37,925 nucleotides of DNA from JBKDZP01 sp047971315 (GCA_047971315.1 JBKDZP010000010.1:1-37925), one strand, 5' to 3'. Numbered from the stretch's first letter, positions 23,476 through 32,537 are shown. Notes: generated by a model from the letters alone, not told the origin. Made by a program: numbers and translations.

Positions 23476-24564
23476 AGTATATGGTTTATTTAGTGTACCA
23501 TCACCTGACGAATATATTGTATTACTTGATAAATTAATAACCAATTTTATAGATGATTCTCCAGATGCTTTGGTAACAATTGTTGAATCCGTAATTTTAT
23601 AAACTCTAAAACTTCTATATGTATCTGCAGTTTGAGTCCAGAATGAACGTTCAAAAAGAGCTAAATAATTATAGTTTATACATTCTGATGAAGATGTATT
23701 AGTACATTTAGAATCAATACTTCCTAATAAATATTCATTTACTTGTAATAATCCTAAAGGTTCATTATTCATTGTTTTAGAACACTCAACTGAACCATCT
23801 ATTGATGTTTCCTCAGTATTTCTAGCGCCAATACATAAATTTTGTGATACAATTTTTGATCTATCTATATCTGAAAATTCATTATTATTGTTATATATTT
23901 CATCTAAACTATCTTTTATACGACTGATAGTAAAATCATTAATACCATCAGATGTTTTGCTATCACTATTATATCGATCATCCCATGTAATTGTATCTCT
24001 TTTATCTACCTCAATTAATCTTATTGTATTATCACCATTAATTCTTAAGATTCTCCAAGTTTTATTCGCAAATTTAACATAGTTATTTACCTTTTCACCA
24101 CGATAAATGTAAGCATTAAACATATTATATAAACCATCTGAAGAAGAAACAATTTCTTCTGTTTGTAAAATTTGATTATAAAGAAAAGTTGTTTTGTATG
24201 TTTCACTACAATCTAAATTTGGTGTATATAAGTAGTATCCATTATTATTTGATATTATTACTTCACCAGTACAAATTGCAGTTTCATCTTTTAAGATTTC
24301 ACTAGGTAAATCTAGTAATTCTTTTTCTACTAATTCACTAATATTAACTGTAATTTTCCCACCATCATTTGTAGGCAATGATTCACTATTATCTTTGTAA
24401 TAATTTATTGCTGCATTTTTCATTTTTAATTCATATCCTGAAAAATCAACTTTATTACCTATAACTAATTTTACAATAAATAAAATTAGAAAAAGTAAAA
24501 TTACAATTCCAATACCAATTCCTGTATATAAATATAATTTTTTGTTTATTTTTTTTAAGTCCAT
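23461..24564 (-). CDS. Membrane-anchored extracellular protein with C-terminal lectin-like domain
   Basis: A 367-residue protein: a short cytoplasmic tail, one membrane helix at about 11-35 (LYLYTGIGIGIVILLFLILFIVKLVIG), then an external part. Residues about 40-135 (YELKMKNAAINYYKDNSESLPTNDGG...LYTPNLDCSE) resemble the globular part of pilin-like proteins. Residues about 150-367 begin YRGEKVNNYVKFANKTWRILRINGDNTIRLIEVD and end FWTQTADTYRSFRVYKITDSTI...VINLSSNTIYSSGDGTLNKPYTIK, a domain plan that recurs in surface proteins of this bacterial group and recalls C-type-lectin/FGE-like folds. It is not a DGR target here: no copy of the TR is present. Ligand unknown. Confidence 0.65.
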   Translation of the reverse strand: MDLKKINKKLYLYTGIGIGIVILLFLILFIVKLVIGNKVDFSGYELKMKNAAINYYKDNSESLPTNDGGKITVNISELVEKELLDLPSEILKDETAICTGEVIISNNNGYYLYTPNLDCSETYKTTFLYNQILQTEEIVSSSDGLYNMFNAYIYRGEKVNNYVKFANKTWRILRINGDNTIRLIEVDKRDTITWDDRYNSDSKTSDGINDFTISRIKDSLDEIYNNNNEFSDIDRSKIVSQNLCIGARNTEETSIDGSVECSKTMNNEPLGLLQVNEYLLGSIDSKCTNTSSSECINYNYLALFERSFWTQTADTYRSFRVYKITDSTIVTKASGESSIKLVINLSSNTIYSSGDGTLNKPYTIKND

Positions 24565-24673
24565 ATAATATCCTCCCTAATTAAATTATTATAACAAATA
24601 AGTTGTATATATACAATAGATAGATTATATTGAATATATTTTATTTTTATTAGTATATTTTAATGGTGATAGT

Positions 24674-25477
24674 TTGAATAAATATATTATTTTAATAATG
24701 AAGGGATTTTTTATCGGTGTGTTTAAAATAATACCTGGAGTAAGTGGAAGTTTGCTTGCTGTTGGATTAGGAATATATGAAGAAGTTCTAGATAAAATAC
24801 AAAATATATTTTATGATTTTAATAAAAATATATTGTATTTAAGTAGTTTAGGCGTGGGTTTTTTAATAGCAATTGTGTTTTGTAGTTCGATAATTGATTT
24901 TTTTATTACAAACTACTATTTTATTACGATCTCTTTATTTATTGGAATGATGATAGGTACAACACCTCAGATCTTAAAAAAAATAGAAATAAATAGTAAA
25001 ATTGATTATATATATATAATAATACCATTTATATTTATTATTTTACTTTGTAACAATAGTAATGTAATTAATTTTAAAATAAACAATTTTTTTGTTATAA
25101 TTTTAGGCTTTATTGAGGCAAGTACTACTATTATACCTGGGATTAGTGGAACAACTGTAAATTTATTATTTGGAAGTTATGAATTTTTACTTGAACTTTA
25201 TCAAAATCTCTTTAATTATAAATATATAATTAATAATTATAATTTAATTATTAATTATTTAATAGGATTAATTTTAGGAATATTTTTGATGATTAAAATT
25301 GTGTCAATATTATTAAAAAATTATACAAACCAATTTTATTTAGTAATAACTGGTTTATTTTTTGCTTCAATTTTAATGATGTTAGGAATGATAAATTTTA
25401 ATAATTTTAATATATTAAATTTATTAATAAGTATAATAGGTTTTGTAGTAGTATATAAATTAGATAATAGTAATTAA
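24674..25477 (+). CDS. DUF368 family membrane protein
   Basis: A 267-residue integral membrane protein with the DUF368 signature: MKGFFIGVFKIIPGVSGSLLAVGLGIYEEVL near the start and the paired repeat EASTTIIPGISGTTVNLLFGSYEFLLELY in the second half, i.e. two PGxSG half-repeats as in DedA-like polyprenyl-phosphate transporters. DUF368 proteins (PopT-like) have been linked to recycling undecaprenyl phosphate across the membrane. The start is TTG at 24674, which keeps the usual short N-terminus after GGTGATAG; ATG at 24698 is the alternative. Confidence 0.85.
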   Translation: MNKYIILIMKGFFIGVFKIIPGVSGSLLAVGLGIYEEVLDKIQNIFYDFNKNILYLSSLGVGFLIAIVFCSSIIDFFITNYYFITISLFIGMMIGTTPQILKKIEINSKIDYIYIIIPFIFIILLCNNSNVINFKINNFFVIILGFIEASTTIIPGISGTTVNLLFGSYEFLLELYQNLFNYKYIINNYNLIINYLIGLILGIFLMIKIVSILLKNYTNQFYLVITGLFFASILMMLGMINFNNFNILNLLISIIGFVVVYKLDNSN

Positions 25478-25513
25478 ATTAAAAGTAAATCATAAATTAT
25501 TATGAGGTGACTT

Positions 25514-25840
25514 ATGGATAAAAAACTTCCAAAAATGTTTGCTAATACAATTGAAAAAAAATTGGAAAATAATACTAGATTTTCAGTAACAAGAAATGAT
25601 TCTTACGAAAAAGTTTCAAAAAAAGAACCTAAAAAAAATTATGAAAAGTCAATTGAACAAAAAATAAAAGAAATATTTAAATCTCCAAATTATGTATATA
25701 AAATTGATGTAGATATTGCTTGTAAGGATAAAACAATAACAAAAAAAGTAATTGGATATAATAATAAAGGAATTATAACAATTGAAAATGAAATAATACC
25801 AATTTGTGAAATTTTAGATATTAAAATAAAAACGAGTTAA
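25514..25840 (+). CDS. Small hypothetical protein
   Basis: A 108-residue basic soluble protein, start after GAGGTG. The first 60 residues are lysine-rich and probably unstructured or helical; residues about 60-108 form a beta-rich unit (YVYKIDVDIACKDKTITKKVIGYNNKGIITIENEIIPICEILDIKIKT). This suggests a small barrel. I do not recognise the family. It faces the CotZ-like gene with a shared terminator. Confidence 0.6.
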   Translation: MDKKLPKMFANTIEKKLENNTRFSVTRNDSYEKVSKKEPKKNYEKSIEQKIKEIFKSPNYVYKIDVDIACKDKTITKKVIGYNNKGIITIENEIIPICEILDIKIKTS

Positions 25841-25851
25841 ACTCGTTTTTA
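25828..25851. terminator. Bidirectional terminator
   Basis: AAAAACGAGTT pairs with AACTCGTTTTT, overlapping the stop codon of the plus-strand gene. It ends both convergent genes. Confidence 0.85.
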
Positions 25852-25853
25852 TT

Positions 25854-26267
25854 TTATAAACAATCAATGTAAGTATCTTGTAAACATCTTATTGCACAGC
25901 AGCATCCTAAATTCATTGTGAAAAAAGAATTTGTTGCAACATAAGGCATACAAGATGAGTCATCACTATTATTTTCAGCTAAAACACGACAAGTACAGCA
26001 ATTATTATCTACTTTTTCTACACGAAATACTGTTGATGTATCTCCATCTTGATTTTTTGTTGTAGGCATTGCCCATGGTGTTCCATTCCCACTTCCAGTA
26101 TATAACATTATTGGTCTTGTATTACATACCATACATGTCGTTGGATTACCTAAAAATCCTTTGTCACAAGTATCTAAACAACTATCTTGACAGTTTGCAT
26201 TTTGTTGAAGGATACATATTACTGTTAATATTTCTGCAATGCAATTAGAATCATTATTGTTACACAT
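25854..26267 (-). CDS. CotY/CotZ-family spore coat protein
   Basis: A 137-residue protein with 17 Cys. It matches CotZ/CotY of Bacillus at the two diagnostic places: VFRVEKVDNNCCTCRVL (CotZ: FFRVEKLCDCCATLSIL) and FTMNLGCCCAIRCLQD (CotZ: CIEVDLGCFCAIQCLS). In Bacillus these proteins assemble by disulphide cross-linking into the spore crust or exosporium. The start is taken at ATG 26267, since AAGGGGTGG lies just before it; an upstream ATG at 26294 has no such site. Its presence suggests the organism can form spores or descends from a spore former. Confidence 0.85.
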   Translation of the reverse strand: MCNNNDSNCIAEILTVICILQQNANCQDSCLDTCDKGFLGNPTTCMVCNTRPIMLYTGSGNGTPWAMPTTKNQDGDTSTVFRVEKVDNNCCTCRVLAENNSDDSSCMPYVATNSFFTMNLGCCCAIRCLQDTYIDCL

Positions 26268-26375
26268 AAAATCCACCCCTTCTTTTGTATTCAATATAAC
26301 ATATTCCTATTTTATTAAAAAGTGTGAACTAATACCTATAAGATATTTAAATTAATTTTAAAATATGATATTATA

Positions 26376-27665
26376 ATGATATGTGATTATAAATTGAAAC
26401 GTTTTTTTAATTTATTAGTAATATTGTTAGTTAGTTATTATTTATTTCAACTGGTAGTAAAACTTTTTGATGGTGGTCATATGGTGGATTATACCATTTT
26501 AAATGGCGATAACACTTTCAACATTAATGAAATTTATACGCAAAATGTGGAAGATGAAACTGATAATTATTATTTTACTATTTCTGTTAATGAAACAGTA
26601 TTTAAAATTCAATCATTTAAAGATTTACAAAAAAATAAAAAAGTTATTACTGATTTATTTTATTATCGTGATGATAGTTTTGAATGTGTATTGCCAGTAT
26701 TTAAAACTGAAATTTTAACTGATATGATATGTCTAAATCAAAATAAATATGTATTTTATTCAAGTATTAAAGGAACAAATAGTTCACTAGATAAATATGT
26801 TTCAAATATTGAAATATATGATGAAAATCAATTTTATAATGATCCAACAATCTTAGAAAAAACAACTACCCTTTCTCTTTATAATAATTTAATAGATGGT
26901 CTATATTTTTCATTTGAAAATTATAAAGGATTGTATTTAGGTAAAACAAGTAGTAATAATAACTTAGTTAATATTAATTTATTTAGCAGTGATATATATA
27001 ATAAAAGCGCTCATTTATATCTTGGAAAATATTATGTAACAATTGACTATAGTAAACAGTATGATTTTACAGATATTATTGTAATTAATATAACTAATGG
27101 CCAAAAGACTACTATAAGTTATCATAGTGCAATTTCAAATAATTGCTATATACAAGGCGAAATAAATGGATTGGTATATTTATTTGATAAAAATAATAAA
27201 AAACAATATGAAATTGATATTTCTAAAAAGACTATTATAGAAATTGGTAATGTTAATTTAGAAACTATATATTATGATTTGGGTATTAATGTAAGTAAAA
27301 GTGCGTATGAAGCAGCTGAAAGTGATTTAATATTTAATTCATATACTGTAGATAACGTATTAAATGATGTAGAATATGATTATGTAGATAAAGTTGGTAA
27401 TCAACTTTCTGGATTTTATTTTATGTATAAGAAAGTTGGCGAAAAATATCAAGTTTATCGAGCTAATGTACAAGATAGTAAGTATGTTACATATTTATTT
27501 GAAATGACCAATCATGAAAAAGTAATTTATGATAATGATTTCATTTATTATCAAAATGGTGAATTTATTAACTACTTTAGTGATTTAACAGGTGTTAGAA
27601 CAATTGCTAGTAACTCTGAATTATTATTTAATAATTCATTAATATTTGGAGCTTATCAAAAATAA
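26376..27665 (+). CDS. Membrane-anchored extracellular hypothetical protein
   Basis: A 429-residue protein with an N-terminal membrane anchor (FFNLLVILLVSYYLFQLVV, about 10-28) and a long Tyr/Asn/Asp-rich external part that looks all-beta, with repeats of the type YxLxxxxK...GLYLGKTSS and VYLFDKNNKKQYEID reminiscent of a beta-propeller. No catalytic motif is recognised. An apparent -10 element (TATTAT/TATAAT, 26369-26377) overlaps the first ATG, so translation may start at TTG 26394 from a nearly leaderless mRNA; the start is uncertain. Confidence 0.6.
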   Translation: MICDYKLKRFFNLLVILLVSYYLFQLVVKLFDGGHMVDYTILNGDNTFNINEIYTQNVEDETDNYYFTISVNETVFKIQSFKDLQKNKKVITDLFYYRDDSFECVLPVFKTEILTDMICLNQNKYVFYSSIKGTNSSLDKYVSNIEIYDENQFYNDPTILEKTTTLSLYNNLIDGLYFSFENYKGLYLGKTSSNNNLVNINLFSSDIYNKSAHLYLGKYYVTIDYSKQYDFTDIIVINITNGQKTTISYHSAISNNCYIQGEINGLVYLFDKNNKKQYEIDISKKTIIEIGNVNLETIYYDLGINVSKSAYEAAESDLIFNSYTVDNVLNDVEYDYVDKVGNQLSGFYFMYKKVGEKYQVYRANVQDSKYVTYLFEMTNHEKVIYDNDFIYYQNGEFINYFSDLTGVRTIASNSELLFNNSLIFGAYQK

Positions 27666-27711
27666 AAGAACATTATTATAGTATTTTCATATATTGTAAT
27701 GAGGTGATTTA

Positions 27712-28155
27712 ATGTATAAAGTTTATCAAATTCAAGTAGGCGAAAATCTTGACTCATTAGTAAAAAAATTTGGAACAACAAAAGAAGAATTAATGAAATT
27801 AAATGGATTTAATGAAAAAGATTTTAATGTTGCTGGGAGTTATATAATAGTACCTGTTAGCGAAGATTCTAAATATATAACTTATACTGTACAAAATGGA
27901 GATTCAATATATGGAATTTCTAGAACATACAATATAGATCCAAATCTACTCTTTAAAATAAATGGATTAGACTCTGGTGATTTTATATATCCAGGACAAA
28001 AAATATTAATACCAGTTGATAAAAATATTTATATAACTAAAGATGGGGACACACTAGAATCAGTAGTGAAAGGATCTGGGTATAATCTAGATGATTTTGT
28101 GAAAAATAATGATACATTATATTTAGTAGCTGATCAAATTATAAATTACAAATAA
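27712..28155 (+). CDS. Three-LysM-domain protein
   Basis: A 147-residue protein made only of LysM domains: residues about 3-48 (YQIQVGENLDSLVKKFGTTKEELMKLNGF...YIIVPV), 56-101 (YTVQNGDSIYGISRTYNIDPNLLFKINGL...GQKILIPV) and a shorter third (ITKDGDTLESVVKGSGYNLDDFVKNN). LysM binds N-acetylglucosamine chains of peptidoglycan. No signal peptide is visible; in Bacillota such proteins without one occur as spore-coat-associated proteins (SafA/CotX-type), which would fit the CotZ neighbour. That role is inference. GAGGTG precedes the ATG. Confidence 0.85.
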   Translation: MYKVYQIQVGENLDSLVKKFGTTKEELMKLNGFNEKDFNVAGSYIIVPVSEDSKYITYTVQNGDSIYGISRTYNIDPNLLFKINGLDSGDFIYPGQKILIPVDKNIYITKDGDTLESVVKGSGYNLDDFVKNNDTLYLVADQIINYK

Positions 28156-28182
28156 AAAAGATTATGTCTTTTTTTTTTTATT
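28155..28182 (+). terminator. Terminator after the LysM gene
   Basis: AAAAGA/TCTTTT stem around a short TTATG loop, followed by a long T-run (28170-28179). Confidence 0.6.
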
Positions 28183-28217
28183 ATTTTGTTATATAATTAG
28201 AATGCAAGGAGGCAACA

Positions 28218-28628
28218 ATGAAAAAAATTATATTTATTTTAGCAATTTTTAGTTTAACTTTTTTTACAGGTTGTGGAACTAAATCTTATACAGAAATTAG
28301 TTATGATGAATTACAAGTATTAATTGAAGATTCTGAAAGTTTTATATTATATGTTGGATCAGCAAGCTGTACTAGTTGTGCTAAATTTAAACCTACAATT
28401 GAACAGGTGATTACAGATTATGATTTAGATGTCAAATATATTGATATTTCAAAACTAGATGAAAAAGAATATGCTGTATTACATAATTATACAAAAGCTG
28501 ACTATACTCCTACTGTAGAATTTGTTGTAGATGGTGTTGTACAAACAAGTCCTAAAGTTGTAGGAAATCAAACTTATTCAGCAGTAGTAAAAGCATTTAC
28601 TAAAAGTGGATATATAGAAGGTGAATAA
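28218..28628 (+). CDS. Thioredoxin-like lipoprotein
   Basis: A 136-residue protein with a lipoprotein signal (MKKIIFILAIFSLTFFTGC; lipobox FTGC with Cys19) and a thioredoxin fold: FILYVGSASCTSCAKFKPTIEQV carries a CTSC redox pair and YTPTVEFVVDG holds the cis-Pro. It probably works outside the membrane as an oxidoreductase or bacteriocin-accessory-like protein. It sits directly before a Clp-type ATPase gene, with no gap, and a second thioredoxin-fold membrane protein lies after it. AGGAGGC precedes the ATG. Confidence 0.85.
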   Translation: MKKIIFILAIFSLTFFTGCGTKSYTEISYDELQVLIEDSESFILYVGSASCTSCAKFKPTIEQVITDYDLDVKYIDISKLDEKEYAVLHNYTKADYTPTVEFVVDGVVQTSPKVVGNQTYSAVVKAFTKSGYIEGE

Positions 28629-29579
28629 ATGAATACAAATTTATTAGAATATTATGGCGAAGATTTAACAAAAAAACAATATGTAACAAATCCAGCTATT
28701 GAAAGAGATAGTGAAATAAAAAAATTAATAATGGTTTTGTTAACTCCAGAAAAATCTGGATTATTAGTAGGTAAACCAGGTATTGGAAAAACTGCTATAG
28801 TTGAAGGATTAGCTTTTTTAATTCAAAGAAATGAAGTTCCTGATGTTTTAAAAGGTTTTCGTATAATTAAATTAAATTCTACTTCCTTAACTGGAAAAAT
28901 TAATAATAATGGGAAAGAAGAAATGGTTATTCAATTATTAGTTTCAGAATTAAAAAATGTTGAAAAAACAATTATCTTTATTGATGAAATTCATACTTTA
29001 ATGGGTAGTAAAAATGATGGACCAATGGATTTAGCAAATATTTTAAAACCTGGATTAGATCGAGGTGATATAAAAGCAATTGGAGCAACAACTACTAACG
29101 AGTACGATACCTATATAATTAGAGATAGAGCATTTTTAAGAAGATTTGAAAAAATTGAAGTAGCTGAACCAGATGGAGATACAACTGTCAAAATATTATT
29201 AGGTAGTTTACCAAAAATAGAAAAACAAACAGGATGTAAATTTAAATATAACGATTATGTGACAAAATTATTGATTGATTCAATTGTTGATGCAACATCA
29301 GAGTTTAAGCGAGTTTACGGTTTATCGGCAATGTATCCAGATATTGCTTTTTCGGTTTTAACCTCAGCGTTTTCAGAAGCTTTATTTGCGAATAAAAATG
29401 AGGTTGATATTTTAGATGTTTTTTTAGCAATAAAAAATAGTAAACGAATTTATCCTGACAGTATTATAAAAGAATTAGATGCGTTTAGAATAAAGTTTGA
29501 AAAATTAGTTATGGAAGAAAATATTTTTTTACCTGTTGTAACGATTGATGATGTAAAAGGAGGAAGTGATTATTATTAA
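28629..29579 (+). CDS. Stand-alone Clp-type AAA+ ATPase (D1 domain only)
   Basis: A 316-residue AAA+ protein equal to the first ATPase domain of ClpA/ClpB/ClpC: YVTNPAIERDSEIKKLIMVLL, Walker A LLVGKPGIGKTAIVEGLA, Walker B TIIFIDEIHTLMG, sensor region AIGATTTNEYDTYI, and the arginine-finger stretch DRAFLRRFEKIEVAEP. The usual N-domain, middle domain and second AAA domain with ClpP loop are absent, and the C-terminus is a short helical lid. It could be a small chaperone or motor with its own partners. The start codon follows the stop of the thioredoxin-like lipoprotein immediately, so the two are cotranscribed. Confidence 0.85.
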   Translation: MNTNLLEYYGEDLTKKQYVTNPAIERDSEIKKLIMVLLTPEKSGLLVGKPGIGKTAIVEGLAFLIQRNEVPDVLKGFRIIKLNSTSLTGKINNNGKEEMVIQLLVSELKNVEKTIIFIDEIHTLMGSKNDGPMDLANILKPGLDRGDIKAIGATTTNEYDTYIIRDRAFLRRFEKIEVAEPDGDTTVKILLGSLPKIEKQTGCKFKYNDYVTKLLIDSIVDATSEFKRVYGLSAMYPDIAFSVLTSAFSEALFANKNEVDILDVFLAIKNSKRIYPDSIIKELDAFRIKFEKLVMEENIFLPVVTIDDVKGGSDYY

Positions 29580-29661
29580 TCATTTTCTTATGTTTTAAAG
29601 TATAATAAAATTGCCTATAGAATATATAAATGATAGAATATAGGTAGAATGGTGGGATGAT

Positions 29662-30180
29662 ATGGAGACTAAAAAAATTACAGTTAAAAATTATTTGTTA
29701 TTATTAGCGTTGTTCGTTTTTACCTTGTTATGTTTTTATTTTTTAGTTATAAATTACAATAAAAATAAAGAAGCATTAGAAAGTGGAAATTCAACAATGG
29801 ATTTTTTACTTCAGGTAACAACTGAGGATTTAAAAAGTTATATATATGATAATCATGATGCCATTATTTACATGTCAAATAGTACTGATGAATCACTTAT
29901 AAATTATGAAACTAGACTAAAAAAATTAATAATAGTTAAAGAACTTGATCAAGATATTATATATTTTGATATGTCTAAGGTTGATGAAATTTTTTATTCT
30001 TCTATTTCAGATAAATATTTTACTGAAACAATTTTAAAACAAAATATATCAATAAATTATTCACCAAACCTAATAATTATTAAAGAAGGTAAAATCTCAA
30101 ATATTTTATATTCATCAAATATTGAAGTGAATGATTTGGAAGCTTCAGATGTAATTCGCTTTATAGAAAATAATTTCTAG
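29662..30180 (+). CDS. Membrane-anchored thioredoxin-fold protein without redox cysteines
   Basis: A 172-residue protein with one N-terminal helix (NYLLLLALFVFTLLCFYFLVIN, about 10-31) and an external domain that looks thioredoxin-like: AIIYMSNSTDESLINYETRLKKLI occupies the place of the active-site helix but has no CxxC, and INYSPNLIIIKEGKI resembles the cis-Pro strand. It may be a structural partner of the lipoprotein encoded at 28218. Assigned by pattern only. Confidence 0.6.
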   Translation: METKKITVKNYLLLLALFVFTLLCFYFLVINYNKNKEALESGNSTMDFLLQVTTEDLKSYIYDNHDAIIYMSNSTDESLINYETRLKKLIIVKELDQDIIYFDMSKVDEIFYSSISDKYFTETILKQNISINYSPNLIIIKEGKISNILYSSNIEVNDLEASDVIRFIENNF

Positions 30181-30189
30181 GAGGAATGT

Positions 30190-30696
30190 ATGTTAAACGT
30201 AGTGTTATTTGAACCAGAAATACCAGGAAATACTGGTAATATCATGAGAACATGTGCTGGAACTGGAACTAAATTACATTTAATTAAACCACTTGGCTTT
30301 TCATTGGACGAAAAGTATTTAAAAAGAAGTGGGGTAAATTATATAGATTTTTGTGATTATAAAGTATATGATAATTTTGAAGATTTTGCTTCTGAAAATA
30401 AAGGTATTTACTATTATTTAACTAGATATGGAAAAAAACCACATTCATCATTTAATTATTCTAATAGTAATGAAAATATTTATTTTATTTTTGGTAAAGA
30501 AAGTACTGGAATTCCAAAGGAAATTTTAAAAAATGATTTAGACCATTGTATGAGAATACCAATGAATGAAAATATTAGGTCTCTAAATTTATCTAACACA
30601 GTAGCTGTAATGATCTTTGAAGCTTTAAGACAACAAGATTATAATGATTTACTTAGAGTAGAACCTTTTAAGGGGGAAAATTTTCTAGAACAATAA
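30190..30696 (+). CDS. trmL: tRNA (cytidine(34)-2'-O)-methyltransferase TrmL
   Basis: A 168-residue SPOUT methyltransferase, which methylates the wobble ribose of tRNA-Leu. All family blocks are present: VVLFEPEIPGNTGNIMRTCAGTG at the N-terminus, LIKPLGFSLDEKYLKRSGVNY, IYFIFGKESTGIPKEIL forming the knot, and IPMNENIRSLNLSNTVAVMIFEALRQ binding SAM. Length standard. AGGAGG precedes the ATG. Confidence 0.95.
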   Translation: MLNVVLFEPEIPGNTGNIMRTCAGTGTKLHLIKPLGFSLDEKYLKRSGVNYIDFCDYKVYDNFEDFASENKGIYYYLTRYGKKPHSSFNYSNSNENIYFIFGKESTGIPKEILKNDLDHCMRIPMNENIRSLNLSNTVAVMIFEALRQQDYNDLLRVEPFKGENFLEQ

Positions 30697-30755
30697 AAAG
30701 TTGTTGTAAAAGTAAAAAATTAATGATATTATTAAGTGAAGGTAGGAGGGGAATC

Positions 30756-31568
30756 ATGGAATATATTTTAGATAATTATATTTGGTTTATTATCGGTGGT
30801 GTTATTTTATTGATGACAATAATTGGGTATTTTGCTGAAAAAACTGATTTTGGTAAAAATAAAAATGAAAAAGTAGCAAAAGTGAAACCAGAAAAAATAA
30901 AAAAAGGAAAAATTGAAAAATCTTCGGATATAGTTGAAGATGTTCCACAAGTTTTAGAACAAGTAACTCCAGTATTAAATGAAGAAAATTCATTATATAA
31001 TATAGATGAATTAAATAATGAAAATATGTTTAATAAAGATTTTAGTGCTAACAAAAATGATTTAGTAGATAAAACTGGATATACATCTTTAGAACAAAAC
31101 AATAATGATTTAGTTGTAGATTATAAAAATGATGGCTTTAATGAAGAAGACGAAAATTCATTTGAACAAAATGATGAAATTAATAAAAATAATTATGACA
31201 GTTCAAACGAAGATCATGAATTAAATAATATTGTAGATAATTATGAACCATATGATTACAATAATAATGATTTAGATGAAAATGAACAAAAAATAGTTGA
31301 AGATTTATCAACTGGAGTAATTTCAAATAATGAAGAAGAATTTCAAAATAATAAATTAGCAGAAGATTCTAATGTTGAAAATAATGAAAATTTTGAACAA
31401 GAATTACCAGTTGCCATAGTAGACAATATTAATACAGTGGATAATTTAGATACAAATGAAAAATTTGAAAAAGATGATGATGATTTTGAAATTGAATTAC
31501 CAAGTATCGAATCTTTAAAAGCTGAATTATCAGATGAAAATGATTCTGATGATGTTTGGAAATTTTAG
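30756..31568 (+). CDS. Acidic low-complexity membrane protein
   Basis: A 270-residue protein: one N-terminal helix (YIWFIIGGVILLMTIIGYF), a short Lys-rich stretch (KNEKVAKVKPEKIKKGKIEK), then about 200 residues dominated by Asn, Asp and Glu, probably disordered, ending in a short conserved-looking motif (FEIELPSIESLKAELSDEN...DDVWKF). The start is ATG 30756, after TAGGAGGGG; an earlier frame start at 30723 has no site. The plan recalls membrane-bound division or wall-synthesis adaptors, but no function can be assigned. It lies just before cdaA. Confidence 0.7.
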   Translation: MEYILDNYIWFIIGGVILLMTIIGYFAEKTDFGKNKNEKVAKVKPEKIKKGKIEKSSDIVEDVPQVLEQVTPVLNEENSLYNIDELNNENMFNKDFSANKNDLVDKTGYTSLEQNNNDLVVDYKNDGFNEEDENSFEQNDEINKNNYDSSNEDHELNNIVDNYEPYDYNNNDLDENEQKIVEDLSTGVISNNEEEFQNNKLAEDSNVENNENFEQELPVAIVDNINTVDNLDTNEKFEKDDDDFEIELPSIESLKAELSDENDSDDVWKF

Positions 31569-31595
31569 TACATAAAAAAATGTACTTTTTTCTTT
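31567..31595 (+). terminator. Terminator
   Basis: AGTACAT (31567-31573) pairs with ATGTACT (31580-31586), followed by TTTTTCTTT. Confidence 0.8.
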
Positions 31596-31644
31596 GAAAT
31601 TTAAAGTAAAACATATTTTTATAAAATATGTTTAAATTTTTATC

Positions 31645-31673
31645 TTTAAAAAAATAATTAAATATGATATAAT
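31645..31673 (+). promoter_or_regulatory. Promoter of cdaA-cdaR
   Basis: TTTAAA (31645-31650), 17 bases, extended -10 TGaTATAAT (31665-31673). GGAGGA lies before the cdaA ATG. Confidence 0.5.
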
Positions 31674-31709
31674 TTTAAGGTAATAATAGATAAAAATGGA
31701 GGAAAATTT

Positions 31710-32537
31710 ATGACTTTTGATAATATAATAACTTTATTAACTAAATTATTAGACGTTTTACTAGTATGGTTTGCGTTATACTATATATTAAAAAACTTAA
31801 GAAAAAATGTAAAGATGGTTCTACTTTTTAAAGGAATTTTAATTATAGTTTTACTTAAAATTATTAGTGATATTTTAGGATTAGTAACAATTGGGTATTT
31901 ACTGGACTATGTAATTACTTGGGGGCCTTTAGCCTTAATTGTTATTTTTCAACCAGAAATTAGAAATGTACTTGAACATTTAGGAAGAAGTCAACTTTTA
32001 GGTAGACATAAAATATTAACTGTTGATGAAAGAGAAAAAGTAGTTTATGAAATAGTCGGTGCAATGGAAGCATTAAAAAAAGAGCGCATTGGAGCTTTAA
32101 TGGTAATTGAAAGAGATAATAGTCTAAATGACTATATTCAAAAATCAAAAAAAATATATGCTGATATCTCATCTGATTTGTTGATCTCAATCTTTTTTCC
32201 AAACAATCCACTACACGATGGTGGTGTAATTATTCAAGGAGATAAGATAACTAGTGCTGGAGCAGTTTTCCCAACTAGTGAGAACTTAAAAATTAGTAAA
32301 CGTTTAGGAACTAGACATAGAGCAGCTTTAGGAATATCAGAAAATTCTGATGGGATTGTACTTGTTGTTTCAGAAGAAACTGGTAGATTATCAATTGCTC
32401 TAAATGGTGAATTAAATTATAATTTAACTTTAGATGAAGTTAAAATAATTTTATTAGATGAATTGAGACCTAAAAAGTCAATTATACTAGATGATGAGGA
32501 GGAAATAACAAATGAAGAAAATAGTGAAATTAAGTAA
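31710..32537 (+). CDS. cdaA: Diadenylate cyclase CdaA
   Basis: A 275-residue membrane enzyme making c-di-AMP from two ATP. Three helices lie in residues 1-80, followed by the DAC domain with NPLHDGGVIIQGDKI (DGA-type motif, here DGG) and GTRHRAALGISE (RHR motif). These residues bind and join ATP. The DAC domain is complete and the length is standard. The next gene encodes its regulator and overlaps by 26 bases, the common cdaA-cdaR arrangement; glmM, the usual third gene, is not here. Confidence 0.95.
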   Translation: MTFDNIITLLTKLLDVLLVWFALYYILKNLRKNVKMVLLFKGILIIVLLKIISDILGLVTIGYLLDYVITWGPLALIVIFQPEIRNVLEHLGRSQLLGRHKILTVDEREKVVYEIVGAMEALKKERIGALMVIERDNSLNDYIQKSKKIYADISSDLLISIFFPNNPLHDGGVIIQGDKITSAGAVFPTSENLKISKRLGTRHRAALGISENSDGIVLVVSEETGRLSIALNGELNYNLTLDEVKIILLDELRPKKSIILDDEEEITNEENSEIK

